Part shown: positions 8,637 through 16,858 of the stretch, one piece after another
Numbering within the stretch: the stretch's first letter is position 1
How the letters are laid out: each line of letters begins with the position of its first letter
Origin: Candidatus Zixiibacteriota bacterium
Lineage (GTDB): Bacteria; Zixibacteria; MSB-5A5; CAIYYT01
Length of the DNA: 46,296 nucleotides
Assembly: GCA_020853795.1 (NCBI GenBank)
Contig: JADYYF010000156.1
Span: 1-46,296 of the forward strand
Direction of reading: 5' to 3'
Program-made: the position numbers and the translations under genes
Notes under the pieces: model-generated
The model's input: the letters and a program-made list of their open reading frames with translations, nothing else
The model's database searches: none
What the model was told of the DNA's origin: nothing

Positions 8637-9215
8637 TTACAGAGCATCGCCGTCGGCATTTCGTACTTCCAAGTGGCCGTTTTGTTCGAGAATCCGCTTC
8701 AGGCGTTCCAGACATCGACGGCGGATCGGACCCAGGCTGTTCGCGGCAATTCCCAGCGACTGCGCGATCGCCTCATACGATTGCTCTTCATCGGCGAAGA
8801 AGAACGCGTCCACGAGGTCCTGACAGCGGCGATCGAGTTGGGCGATCGCGGACTCCAGTTGCGATTGCCGTTCGAGAGCAATCAACTCATCGTCGGGCAG
8901 GAGAGCACCATCGACAGCTTCATCGGTAGCCTCCTCTCCGGGATCGTTGCCGAGGCGCCGTTTCAGTCGCAACGCCTCGCGCTTGGCGGTCGTCACCAAC
9001 CACGCCGATAGACGACTCGGGTCATTCAGTTTGCGGCGATTGTTGTAGAGCAGCAGCCAGGTTTGCTGGAAACAATCGGCGGCGTCGACCTGGGATAATC
9101 CGGCCCGGGTTGCAACGGCATATACCAGGGACTGATAGCGTTTGACAATGACGCCCCAGGCCTTGGCATCGCCCGAAACCACCGCCGGCCATAACTCTTG
9201 ATCGGTACCAGACAT
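8637..9215 (-). CDS. ECF-type RNA polymerase sigma factor
   Basis: The protein of 192 aa starts at the ATG 9215 (MSGTDQELW); the frame extends 64 codons upstream through non-coding DNA containing the promoter. Sigma region 2 spans about residues 20-85 (YQSLVYAVATRAG, then DAADCFQQTW and LSAWLVTTAKREALRLKRR). Region 4 is at about residues 125-185 (CQDLVDAFFFADEEQSYEAI, then a helix-turn-helix with RRRCLERLKRIL). There is no C-terminal extension. It leads the operon sigma, anti-sigma, CHAT, subtilase. A TATAAT box ends only 9 bp before the ATG, so the transcript may be nearly leaderless and made by the housekeeping sigma. No GGAAC-type autoregulatory ECF promoter was seen upstream. Confidence 0.92.
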   Translation of the reverse strand: MSGTDQELWPAVVSGDAKAWGVIVKRYQSLVYAVATRAGLSQVDAADCFQQTWLLLYNNRRKLNDPSRLSAWLVTTAKREALRLKRRLGNDPGEEATDEAVDGALLPDDELIALERQSQLESAIAQLDRRCQDLVDAFFFADEEQSYEAIAQSLGIAANSLGPIRRRCLERLKRILEQNGHLEVRNADGDAL

Positions 9216-9224
9216 CGTTGCTCT

Positions 9225-9252
9225 ATTATACGCAATTCCGTTAATCGACCAA
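9225..9252 (-). promoter_or_regulatory. Likely housekeeping promoter of the ECF sigma operon
   Basis: A perfect TATAAT (9230-9225, minus strand) is preceded at 16 bp by the weak -35 candidate TTGGTC (9252-9247). The expected start point falls within 2-4 nt of the ATG at 9215, and no ribosome site is visible, so leaderless translation is possible. Confidence 0.5.
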
Positions 9253-9437
9253 GCGATTTGGGAGTTGGAAAGAGAAGCGCCCGAATCCGGCCCCCATTCA
9301 GGCGTAGAAGAGATTCGGGCGCAGGGGAGGGTAAGGTCCCCGAAGGGTTTCGGGTATGTCGAGCAATCTCGCTCGGTCTGCTTTGATTCCAGTGAGCCCA
9401 ATGTCAAACTCTTGTTAAGGATTGGGAATCCTCTTGA

Positions 9438-9467
9438 AGCAACGCCCGATGGAGGTCGGGCGTTGCT
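9438..9467 (-). terminator. Terminator-like hairpin after the 143-aa DUF5666 gene
   Basis: A perfect 12-bp stem (AGCAACGCCCGA/TCGGGCGTTGCT) has a 6-nt loop and lies about 105 bp past the stop at 9573. Neither strand has a U-tract, so it may stabilise a 3' end or work with Rho. Confidence 0.45.
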
Positions 9468-9572
9468 CAGGAAGCGCGATCGAGGGAGTTAGTGCGAATC
9501 GCTGCGATCATATCAACCGGCCCGACTCGGTTCGTGCGAGGAGCCGGCAGAAAACCAATACAAACTGAATCG

Positions 9573-10004
9573 TCACTGCGTGGCCGAGCGCGAGCGTTCG
9601 CTATCATTGAAACTGCGGCTGCTGACCGTCACCGTTTCAATCATGATGGTTTCGCGGTCGAGCCGATTGCCCTCGACCTGCACGTACTGACCCACGCTCA
9701 GATCCTTGATCGTCAGGCGGGAACTGATGGTGCTGAAGCGTTCCGACACGATCCGAGCGCCATCGGCCAGGATCAACTTCTCCGGCCGTTCCGCCAAAGT
9801 CAGCGTCCGCGAATCGACGTCCACACCGGTCAACTGGCCACCAAATTTGACCAGATCGCCGGCCGGACGACTTTCGCGCTGCATTGCCGGCACTGCGCCA
9901 ACGGCCGGCGCCAGCGGCGCTTGATCGGAACATCCGGCGAAAATTGATGCCGCCGCGAGCGCGACGCTCAGCAGTTGCTTGCGAATGAATTGCTTGCTGT
10001 CCAT
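9573..10004 (-). CDS. Small DUF5666-type lipoprotein, 143 aa
   Basis: The ATG at 10004 follows AAAGGAGTCTAAG. Residues 1-24 are a lipoprotein leader with lipidation Cys25 in FAGCS, followed by DQAPLAP, the same post-cysteine pattern as the two larger DUF5666 lipoproteins at 1301-2506 and 2769-3722. A single DUF5666-like domain (about residues 52-128) shows VDVDSRTLTL and then VGQYVQVEGNRLDRETI. It ends with a short polar tail. It lies just upstream of the ECF sigma operon on the same strand but is separated by 357 bp with hairpins, so it is probably transcribed alone. Function is unknown. It could be a target or sensor partner of the neighbouring operon; that is only inferred from position. 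Confidence 0.85.
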   Translation of the reverse strand: MDSKQFIRKQLLSVALAAASIFAGCSDQAPLAPAVGAVPAMQRESRPAGDLVKFGGQLTGVDVDSRTLTLAERPEKLILADGARIVSERFSTISSRLTIKDLSVGQYVQVEGNRLDRETIMIETVTVSSRSFNDSERSRSATQ

Positions 10005-10169
10005 CTTAGACTCCTTTCGTCCTGTTTGTTAGCACATTTCCATAACAACTACTGGACAGAGAGCCACGTAATAGACTTCGTACAGCTATTAACTCGATAA
10101 TGATCATGTCGTCGGCAAGTTCAAGCGGCCACGGCCGGCAGGCTCGGTTGGACGACAAAGGAAAAGCGA

Positions 10170-10520
10170 ATGGACTATTACCAAATCTGGTGCAATCTGA
10201 TTGACTCACACCAGGACCTCGAATTCTGCGAGAACGTGCGCAGGTATCTCGGCCATCTGCAAAGCCAGGGCACGATCAGCGGCTTCACAATCACGCGGCG
10301 CAAGCTGGGATTCGGACCGGCGGAGTTGGGTGAGTTTAACATCACGATCAAGACTGAAAGCCTGGCGAAATTGGAAGAGACGTTCCAGCACGTCGCCGCC
10401 CGAAGTGGCGAGATCGAGCGCCTGCACCGATTAGTTTACTCCGCCGTCACCGATTTTCGTTCCGCCCTCTATCGTGATTTTCCGGATCCGGCACGGCTTG
10501 CTGCCGGCGATGGCAGGTGA
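10170..10520 (+). CDS. DUF6614-like small protein, 116 aa
   Basis: The ATG at 10170 follows AAAGGAAAAGCG. The sequence opens MDYYQIWCNLIDSHQDLEF, and around residues 33-56 has a conserved-looking core ISGFTITRRKLGFGP and GEFNITIK. From memory this matches the DUF6614 family, small cytoplasmic alpha/beta proteins with a ferredoxin-like feel. There is no signal peptide or membrane segment. It is divergent from the lipoprotein gene at 9573-10004, sharing the 165-bp gap, and lies about 140 bp upstream of rpmE, which has its own promoter. No function is known. Confidence 0.72.
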   Translation: MDYYQIWCNLIDSHQDLEFCENVRRYLGHLQSQGTISGFTITRRKLGFGPAELGEFNITIKTESLAKLEETFQHVAARSGEIERLHRLVYSAVTDFRSALYRDFPDPARLAAGDGR

Positions 10521-10592
10521 GGAACGACGGAACTTCTTGCCGGATCAGGGGTTCTGGATAGCGGTGGGCGGCGCGGCAATGCGAAGATTTGC

Positions 10593-10621
10593 TTGCCTGA
10601 TGAAGTGATTTGCCGTATAAT
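10593..10621 (+). promoter_or_regulatory. Sigma-70-type promoter of the rpmE-prfA cluster
   Basis: TTGCCT (10593-10598), a 17-bp spacer and a perfect TATAAT (10616-10621). Transcription would start near 10628, about 32 nt before the GTG of rpmE. Confidence 0.65.
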
Positions 10622-10659
10622 ATTGGTCTTAGAGATTTGTGAACAGGAGATTGAAACAA

Positions 10660-10890
10660 GTGAAAGCTGACATTCATCCCAAATATTTCAAGGTGATGAT
10701 CAAGTGCGCGTGCGGCAACGAATTTGAAACGCGCTCGACGACGAAGGACGCGATCATGGTGGAAATCTGCTCGAATTGCCATCCGTTTTATACCGGCAAG
10801 CAGAAGCTGATCGACACGGCCGGACGCGTCGACCGGTTCCGCCGCAAGTACGCCAAGCTCAACCAAACCGACACCAAGACCGAAAAGTAA
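10660..10890 (+). CDS. rpmE: 50S ribosomal protein L31
   Basis: This is a 76-aa L31 with the family opening KADIHPKYF and the closing [18 protein letters not shown]. It keeps the zinc-binding cysteines: CACG (C16, C18) and CSNC (C37, C40), so it is the zinc-containing type. The GTG at 10660 is chosen because AGGAGA lies about 10 nt upstream and the N-terminus then matches the family. An earlier GTG at 10639 would add seven residues and has no ribosome site. It is followed by a terminator hairpin and then DUF1385 and prfA, a gene order found in many bacteria. Confidence 0.96.
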   Translation: MKADIHPKYFKVMIKCACGNEFETRSTTKDAIMVEICSNCHPFYTGKQKLIDTAGRVDRFRRKYAKLNQTDTKTEK

Positions 10891-10908
10891 CTTTGTTGCG
10901 CTATCATC

Positions 10909-10938
10909 AGCAGGAGTGGTATACCCGCTCCTGCTTTT
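10909..10938 (+). terminator. Terminator (probably leaky) after rpmE
   Basis: Stem AGCAGGAG/CTCCTGCT followed by TTT. It lies 18 nt past the rpmE stop and ahead of the DUF1385 gene, so it could attenuate read-through into prfA. Confidence 0.7.
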
Positions 10939-10962
10939 CATTAGCTGCGAGATAAGGACACC

Positions 10963-11913
10963 ATGGCGGATTTCCAGGTCGGCGGACAAGCCGTGATCGA
11001 AGGCGTGATGATACGCTCCGAGTCGCGCATTGCCACCGCGGTGCGGCGGGCGGACAACACGATTGTCGTGAAATCATCCGACTACAAGCCGTTGGCGCGC
11101 CGCAACAAGATCATCGCCCTGCCGATCATTCGCGGCTTCATCGGCCTGTTCGAGATGCTCGTGATCGGCATCACCTCGCTGAATTTCTCCGCTGAGATCG
11201 CGGCGCAGGATATCGACAAAGCCGAGGGTCGCGCTGCCGCCGAAACCAAGAAATCGAGCGGACTGATGATCGCCCTCAGCATTATTTTCGCGCTCGGCAT
11301 CGGCATCCTCGTTTTCTTCTTCCTGCCGCTGTGGGTGGCGTCGCTGTTGGGCTTCGGCAAGGACGCGCTGCTGTTCAATTTGATTGCCGGCGCGATCCGG
11401 ATTACGCTCTTCCTGGGATATGTTACGGCCCTCAGCTACTTCAAAGATTTTCGGCGCATCTTCGAGTATCACGGCGCCGAGCACAAGTCAATCTGGGCGT
11501 ACGAGAACCAGGATCCGCTGACGCCGGAGAATGCGCAGAAGTACACGACCCTGCATCCGCGCTGCGGCACCTCGTTCATTCTGATCGTCGCGCTCTTCGC
11601 CATCCTGATTTTCGCGATCGCCGACACGCTGTTCCAGATCCTCACGGGCCATCCGCCGCAAATTCTGGTGCGGTTTGCCATCCACTTTGCGCTGCTGCCG
11701 CTGGTTGCGGGCGGCTCGTATGAGATTCTCAAGGCGTCGGCCCGGAGCTGCAAGAACCCGCTCGTGCGCGCCCTGATCAAGCCCGGCCTGTGGTTGCAGC
11801 TGATCACCACCAAAGAACCTTCGCTCGACCAACTGGAGGTCGCGCTCGTCGCAGTCAAAGCGTCGCTGGGGCTGCCACAGGATATCGAAGTTCGCGAACT
11901 CGCCGATGCTTGA
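10963..11913 (+). CDS. DUF1385 family membrane protein
   Basis: The 316-aa protein opens with the family signature [13 protein letters not shown], followed by [14 protein letters not shown]. Four or so hydrophobic segments lie at about residues 102-127, 135-155, 205-225 and 238-255. A conserved central motif [15 protein letters not shown] and then HPRCGTSFI is present. The His, Glu and Cys residues suggest an unrecognised active or metal site on the membrane. The ATG at 10963 follows AAGGACACC. The gene overlaps prfA by 8 bp. The family (YqhQ in Bacillus) is commonly found beside prfA or rpmE; its biochemical function is not established. Confidence 0.92.
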   Translation: MADFQVGGQAVIEGVMIRSESRIATAVRRADNTIVVKSSDYKPLARRNKIIALPIIRGFIGLFEMLVIGITSLNFSAEIAAQDIDKAEGRAAAETKKSSGLMIALSIIFALGIGILVFFFLPLWVASLLGFGKDALLFNLIAGAIRITLFLGYVTALSYFKDFRRIFEYHGAEHKSIWAYENQDPLTPENAQKYTTLHPRCGTSFILIVALFAILIFAIADTLFQILTGHPPQILVRFAIHFALLPLVAGGSYEILKASARSCKNPLVRALIKPGLWLQLITTKEPSLDQLEVALVAVKASLGLPQDIEVRELADA

Positions 11914-12991
11914 TCTCGTCAAAGCCATTGAAGAGAAACTGGAGAAGCTCAACGAGCAGTTGACCGATCCCAAGGTCATCTCCGATAATCAGCGCTTCAA
12001 GACACTCTCCCGGGAACATAAGGATCTGACCGAAATCGTGACGGTCGGCCGGGAATATCGCAAGTTGCTGCAAACGATCGAGGACAGCGACAAGCTTCTG
12101 GCCAGCGAGTCCGACATCGAGATGCTGGAGCTGGCCACGCAGGAGAAGATCGAAGCGACCGGCAAGCTTGACGAGGTTGCGCGCCGGCTCAAACTGCTGC
12201 TGTCGCCGCGTGATCCCAACGACGCCAAGGACGTCATTTTGGAAATTCGTGCCGGCACCGGCGGCGAGGAAGCGGCGCTGTTTGCCTCGGACCTGTACCG
12301 GATGTACACACGTTATGCCGACAACAAGGGCTTCAAAGTTGAGGTGATGAGTTCGAATCCGACCGGCGTCGGCGGTTTCAAGGAAATCATCCTCTCGATT
12401 TCGGGGCAGGACGTGTATTCGCTGCTGAAATATGAGTCCGGTGTCCACCGCGTGCAGCGCGTGCCGGCGACCGAGGCTTCGGGACGGATTCACACCTCCG
12501 CCGCGTCAGTAGCGGTGCTGGCCGAGGCCGACGACGTGGACATCGAAATCAATCCCAACGAACTGCGGATCGACGTTTTCCGCTCTTCCGGGCCCGGCGG
12601 CCAGTCGGTCAACACGACCGATTCCGCCGTCCGCGTGACGCACCTGCCGACCGGGTTGGTGGTGTCGTGCCAGGATGAGAAATCGCAGATCAAGAACAAG
12701 GCCAAAGCGATCAAAGTGCTGCGCGCACGGCTGCTGGATCGCGCCATTGCCGAGCAGCAGGAGAAGATCGCCTCGACCCGCCGCTCGATGGTGGGCTCGG
12801 GGGACCGATCGGCCAAGATCCGGACGTATAATTTCCCGCAGAGCCGCGTGACCGACCACCGCATCAATCTGACTTTGCATAAACTCAATGATATCCTCGC
12901 CGGAGACCTCGATGATCTGATTTTGCCGCTCCAACAGCAGGAGCAGGAAGAGCGGCTGAAGAAAGCAGGCGAGCTGGCGGGGGTGAGTTGA
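11906..12991 (+). CDS. prfA: Peptide chain release factor 1
   Basis: The full-length 361-aa RF1 recognises UAA and UAG and releases the finished peptide on the ribosome. The catalytic GGQ motif is at residues 231-233 ([17 protein letters not shown]). The stop-codon-reading tripeptide is PAT in [14 protein letters not shown], which marks RF1 rather than RF2 (SPF). The N-terminal coiled helical domain (residues 1-100) is typical. ATG at 11906 overlaps the upstream DUF1385 gene. The gene encoding the methyltransferase that modifies the GGQ glutamine (prmC) lies four genes downstream on the same strand, separated by tldD and tldE. Confidence 0.97.
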   Translation: MLDLVKAIEEKLEKLNEQLTDPKVISDNQRFKTLSREHKDLTEIVTVGREYRKLLQTIEDSDKLLASESDIEMLELATQEKIEATGKLDEVARRLKLLLSPRDPNDAKDVILEIRAGTGGEEAALFASDLYRMYTRYADNKGFKVEVMSSNPTGVGGFKEIILSISGQDVYSLLKYESGVHRVQRVPATEASGRIHTSAASVAVLAEADDVDIEINPNELRIDVFRSSGPGGQSVNTTDSAVRVTHLPTGLVVSCQDEKSQIKNKAKAIKVLRARLLDRAIAEQQEKIASTRRSMVGSGDRSAKIRTYNFPQSRVTDHRINLTLHKLNDILAGDLDDLILPLQQQEQEERLKKAGELAGVS

Positions 12992-13851
12992 GCAGTGTTC
13001 GACTCTTCCTTGCGTTCATCCTGACGCTGCTGCTGTTTGCCGCTGCCCCGCGTTTTAGTACCAAGCTCGCTGAATCCCGTTACTACCAGGCTTCCGGTCA
13101 CGGAATCATGATCGACCATACTTCGCCGGGGACGGTTGCCGTCGATCCGCGCATCCGCGTCTGGGTGGCAGTGCCTTCCGATTCAATGCAATTTCAACTT
13201 TGGCTGCACTATCGCCGCAGCGGGCAGGACAATTTCGATTCGCTGATCCTGATGCGCAATCTCGAGACCCTCGACCAGTATGAGACATCGTTGCCGCGAC
13301 TCGATCGCGGCGCGGTTTACAACTACTTCGTGGAACTGCGCGCGCAGCAAGACACGCTGACACTACGGTTGCCACAGAATCCGGCGCAAACCGTACGGGT
13401 GTTATTCGAGGGCCAGCCGTCGCTGCTGCTGTGGGCGATCCACGTCGCGTTGATGTTCGTGGCCGCGATGTTCGCCTTTTCGGCGCTGTTCAATGCCTTC
13501 GGGCTGCGTTCGTATGAGCGGAACCTGAAGCGCCTCTCGCGCAAGGTGCTGATCGCCGGCGCATTGATGCTGATCGGTACGGTTACAGTCGGCGCGCTGA
13601 TCTCGCACGCCCGTTTCGGCTACTTCTGGGGCGGCTGGCCGTTTGGCGGCAATGCGTCCCAGACGCTGATGATGTTGCTGATTCTCTACTTCTTATTCCT
13701 GGCCGTCATCTTCCGCGGTACAATCTTCGGCTTCAATCCCGACAAGAACCTCGTCGGTGTTCCCGGCGCTGTTATCTTGACTCTCGTCGGCGTTTTATTT
13801 ATGATCGGCGTATATCTCATCGGCGGACACTTTATAGGGATACCGTTGTGA
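12988..13851 (+). CDS. Membrane protein of unknown function, 287 aa
   Basis: TTG at 12988 overlaps the prfA stop and follows GGGGGTGAG. The protein has an N-terminal hydrophobic signal or anchor (residues 5-20) and an extracytoplasmic beta-type domain (about 25-140) with [19 protein letters not shown]. Four transmembrane segments follow, at about 148-170, 187-208, 226-243 and 256-281. I do not recognise a family. The stop overlaps tldD by 4 bp (GTGA), so translation is coupled on both sides. A role together with prfA or TldD/TldE cannot be deduced. An alternative is that the hydrophobic C-terminal half is a rhomboid- or transporter-like scaffold, but no such motif was seen. Confidence 0.8.
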   Translation: MSSVRLFLAFILTLLLFAAAPRFSTKLAESRYYQASGHGIMIDHTSPGTVAVDPRIRVWVAVPSDSMQFQLWLHYRRSGQDNFDSLILMRNLETLDQYETSLPRLDRGAVYNYFVELRAQQDTLTLRLPQNPAQTVRVLFEGQPSLLLWAIHVALMFVAAMFAFSALFNAFGLRSYERNLKRLSRKVLIAGALMLIGTVTVGALISHARFGYFWGGWPFGGNASQTLMMLLILYFLFLAVIFRGTIFGFNPDKNLVGVPGAVILTLVGVLFMIGVYLIGGHFIGIPL

Positions 13852-15293
13852 TCGAGTTGCTGGATCGGATTGACAGCGTCTTCCGGAAGTTCACCAAAGG
13901 CAAGTGCCAATATGCCGACCTGCGCCTGCAGCAAGTCGAAACCGAGCGGCTGGCGACCGCATCGCGCCAAGCCGAACCGATAGAGAAGTCGGTCTCGATG
14001 GGTTTCGCTGTGCGCGTGCTCAAAGACGGCGCCTGGGGATTTACCGCCTCGTCGCTGTTTGACGACAAAGAGTATGAGCGCGTCACCAAGCTGGCACTGG
14101 CGATTGCCGCGGCATCACACAAGGTGATGGGGCGCGAGGTGCAGATCGACCGTTGGCCGGCGCAGACCGGCAGCTACCGCACGCCGGTCCAGCAAGACCC
14201 TTTTGCCATCTCCCTGCCGGAGAAATTGGGGCTGTTGCAGCATTGGGAAGATCTCCTGCACGCCGATGCGGCGATCACAGCGACCTCGACGTTTCTTGAT
14301 TTTCGCCGCGAAACCAAGTTCTTCCGCTCACTGGCCGGCGGTGACATCTCGCAGGTGCTCACGCACGTCGGCGCCGGCGTAACCGGCGGGATCGTTAAGA
14401 GCCGGCGCGAACGGTATGAGCGCTCCTTCCCGACCGCTTCGGGGCAATTCGTTTCGGGCGGATACGAGAAGATAACGATCTTCAAGATCGAAGAGAATAT
14501 CCCAAAAATCATCGAGCAGGTCGTGACGATGCAGACGGCCGCCGATTGTCCGGCGAAGACCTGCGACATAATCCTGTCACCCGATTTAGCTTCACTGCAG
14601 ATCCACGAGTCGATCGGCCATCCGCTCGAACTCGACCGCGTCTTCGGCTCGGAGCGCAACTTCTCCGGCACCAGTTTCGCTACCGTCGATCAACTGAACA
14701 AGCTCAAGTATGCTTCCGACGTCGTGTCGGTCTTCAGCGATCCGACGGTGGCCGGCGGATTGGCGACTTATCAGTTCGATGACGAAGGCGTCCCGGCCAA
14801 GCGCATGCCGTTGATCGAGAAGGGTGTTCTCGTCGGCTATCTCAGTTCGCTCGAGACCGCAGCGCGGATTATGTTGCCCTCCAGCGCGGCCGCCCGCTCT
14901 GACGGCTGGGGCAATATCCCGCTGGTGCGCATGACCAACCTGGTGTTGGAACCGGGCAACAAGAAGTTCGCGGACATGATTGCCGAGATTGAGGACGGCA
15001 TGTATATCGAAGGCGTCGAGTCATGGTCGATTGACGACAACCGCGACAACTTCACTTTGGGCGGCGAGATCGGTTGGGAGATCAAGAACGGCCAACTCGG
15101 CGGTATGATCAAGTCACCGACCTATAGCGGAAACACCGTGCAATTCTGGAATAGTTGCGACGCCACCGGCCACCCCGACGAGTGGACGCTGTGGGGTACA
15201 CCCAATTGCGGCAAGGGCGAACCGGGGCAGAACGCCCGCACGGCGCAAGGCGCGGCCTATGTGCGCTTCCGCCAGATCAAGGTGGGAGCATGA
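13848..15293 (+). CDS. tldD: Metalloprotease TldD
   Basis: The 481-aa TldD subunit of the TldD/TldE heterodimeric zinc protease. The HExxxH motif is visible as H253-E254-x3-H258 in QIHESIGHPLELDRVFGSE. The C-terminal part has the family stretch MYIEGVESWSIDDNRDNF and then GEIGWEIKNG. Known partners remove leader or linear segments from small peptides such as microcin B17 precursor and unfolded CcdA. The start is GTG at 13848, overlapping the upstream gene by 4 bp. The adjacent tldE gene begins inside the tldD stop. It is a complete cytoplasmic protein. Confidence 0.95.
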   Translation: MIELLDRIDSVFRKFTKGKCQYADLRLQQVETERLATASRQAEPIEKSVSMGFAVRVLKDGAWGFTASSLFDDKEYERVTKLALAIAAASHKVMGREVQIDRWPAQTGSYRTPVQQDPFAISLPEKLGLLQHWEDLLHADAAITATSTFLDFRRETKFFRSLAGGDISQVLTHVGAGVTGGIVKSRRERYERSFPTASGQFVSGGYEKITIFKIEENIPKIIEQVVTMQTAADCPAKTCDIILSPDLASLQIHESIGHPLELDRVFGSERNFSGTSFATVDQLNKLKYASDVVSVFSDPTVAGGLATYQFDDEGVPAKRMPLIEKGVLVGYLSSLETAARIMLPSSAAARSDGWGNIPLVRMTNLVLEPGNKKFADMIAEIEDGMYIEGVESWSIDDNRDNFTLGGEIGWEIKNGQLGGMIKSPTYSGNTVQFWNSCDATGHPDEWTLWGTPNCGKGEPGQNARTAQGAAYVRFRQIKVGA

Positions 15294-16636
15294 TCGACAA
15301 GGCGCGCGCGCTGCAAATTCTGGAGACGGGACTGGCAACCTCCGCCGCCGATCAGACCGAGTTGGTGCTGATGGGCGAGGACTTCAGTCTCACCCGTTTT
15401 GCCGAATCGACGATTCATCAGAATATGTATCGCTCCGACTCAACGCTGTTTGTGCGGGCGGTCAGGGGCAAGAAGATCGGCGTGTCTTCCACCGGCGATC
15501 TCAGCCCGGACGCGGTCAGGCAGGCAGTTGCCGCTGCCGGCGCGATTGCCGACCTGATGCCGGAAGATCCCGATTTCGAGTCGCTGCCGCAGCCGATAAG
15601 CTCCGAGACGCCGAGTGACGCCGTCTGTTTTGTTCCGGCGACGGCGGCGAGTTTGCCGGAGCAGCGCGCCGAGGCGGTCAAGTTGATTGTCGGAATTTGT
15701 GCGAAGCAGAAATTGCAGACGGCCGGAGCGTTTCGTGTCACAACGGAGACCGTGGCCGTGCTCAACTCGCTGGGTGTCCGGCAGTACAATGCATCGACCA
15801 AGGCCGAATTGTCGTTGACGGCGGTCGGCGAGCAGCAGAACTCCGGCTGGGCAATCGGTTATAGCCGTGATATCAGCAAAATCGATGCGGCCGGCTTGGC
15901 CGAGACGGCCGCCGACAAGGCTATTCGATCGCGCGATCCGATCGCGCTGGAATCGGGCGCGTATACCGTGATTCTCGAACCCGCGGCAGTTGGCCAGCTC
16001 TTGCTCTTCCTCGCGTTCATGGGTTTTGGCGGCAAGACACTGCAGCAGCAGCGCTCGTTCATGGCAGGCAAGATCGGCGAGAAGATTACCGGCGACAACA
16101 TTGCGATCATCGAGGATCCGTTCGATCCGCAGTTGGCCGGTGTGCCGTTCGATTATGAAGGGGTGCCGCGGCGCAAGGTGGTGCTGATCGAAAGCGGCAT
16201 TGCGCGCGGCGTCGTGACCAACTCGTACTATGCGCGCCTGCTCGACTCTGAATCCACCGGGCACGCGTTGCCGCCAAACAATACATACGGTCCCTACCCC
16301 AAGCACATGGCCATCGCGCCGGGTGATAAGACGCTGGAGGAGATGATCGCCTCGACCGCGCGCGGCGTGTACATCACACATTTCTGGTATGTGAACTTCC
16401 TGAATCCAATGAAGACTCAGGTCACCGGCACGACGCGCGACGGCACATTTCTGATCGAGAACGGCAAGGTGACCCGCGCTGTGAGGAACATGCGCCTAAA
16501 CCAGTCGATCCTGGATGCCTTTGCGAACGCCGAAATGATTTCCGCGAGGCGTGAGCTGTATCCGCAATACTCAGTGGTGATGCTGGTGCCGGCGATGAAA
16601 ATCAACAACTTCACCCTTGAGTCGACGGAGGGTTGA
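15290..16636 (+). CDS. pmbA: TldE/PmbA-type partner of TldD
   Basis: This 448-aa protein starts at the ATG 15290, overlapping the tldD stop (ATGA) with GGTGGGAG upstream. The open frame extends 45 codons further but inside tldD. It aligns in pattern with TldD but lacks HExxxH, as expected for the non-catalytic partner. It has the family features DLSPDAVRQAVAAA, then EPFD-like IIEDPFDPQLAGVPFDYEG and SIARGVVTNSYYARL-type segments. It forms the substrate-channelling half of the protease. The 69-residue Tat-leader gene follows after 3 bp, which makes it a candidate substrate. Confidence 0.93.
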   Translation: MIDKARALQILETGLATSAADQTELVLMGEDFSLTRFAESTIHQNMYRSDSTLFVRAVRGKKIGVSSTGDLSPDAVRQAVAAAGAIADLMPEDPDFESLPQPISSETPSDAVCFVPATAASLPEQRAEAVKLIVGICAKQKLQTAGAFRVTTETVAVLNSLGVRQYNASTKAELSLTAVGEQQNSGWAIGYSRDISKIDAAGLAETAADKAIRSRDPIALESGAYTVILEPAAVGQLLLFLAFMGFGGKTLQQQRSFMAGKIGEKITGDNIAIIEDPFDPQLAGVPFDYEGVPRRKVVLIESGIARGVVTNSYYARLLDSESTGHALPPNNTYGPYPKHMAIAPGDKTLEEMIASTARGVYITHFWYVNFLNPMKTQVTGTTRDGTFLIENGKVTRAVRNMRLNQSILDAFANAEMISARRELYPQYSVVMLVPAMKINNFTLESTEG

Positions 16637-16639
16637 GCG

Positions 16640-16849
16640 ATGCAACGCAGAGAGTTTATCAAGCATTCCGGCCTGCTGCTCGCGGTCGCCGTCATCGGCC
16701 TACCGAGTTTTGACTTCACACCGGAGGCCGAGGCCGTGACTACCGCTTCCCACTCGTCGGAGTTTCGGCTTTACGGCCACAAGCGCGACGGCTGTGCCCA
16801 CGATCCGACCAACATGGATATTCGCCGTATCTCCGACGCCCTGTATTAA
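16640..16849 (+). CDS. Small Tat-signal-like protein, 69 aa
   Basis: The ATG at 16640 follows GGAGGGTTGAGCG and lies 3 bp past tldE. The N-terminus MQRREFIKHSGLLLAVAVIG fits the twin-arginine pattern (S/T)RRxFLK plus a hydrophobic core, although it is a minimal leader. Cleavage may fall around residues 28-33 (EAEA). The remaining stretch of about 36 residues is polar, includes one Cys in KRDGCAHDP, and ends DALY. No family is recognised. Possible roles are a tiny exported protein, a maturation substrate of TldD/TldE, or the Tat leader remnant of a lost enzyme. The close coupling and strong ribosome site support a real gene. prmC starts 9 bp after its stop. Confidence 0.7.
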   Translation: MQRREFIKHSGLLLAVAVIGLPSFDFTPEAEAVTTASHSSEFRLYGHKRDGCAHDPTNMDIRRISDALY

Positions 16850-16858
16850 CCGCCCGCA

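Larger units (their letters stand above)
9216..9572. other. Intergenic region upstream of the ECF sigma gene
   Basis: This 357-bp stretch carries the sigma promoter (9225-9252) and two strong inverted repeats. GCGCCCGAATC (9277-9287) pairs with GATTCGGGCGC (9312-9322). The second is the 12-bp stem at 9438-9467. No credible gene was seen. Confidence 0.55.

Noticed and set aside
5350-9215. Type III-E CRISPR (Craspase) system
   Set aside because: Only the TPR-CHAT and sigma elements are similar; there is no Cas gene, Csx30 or array in the window.
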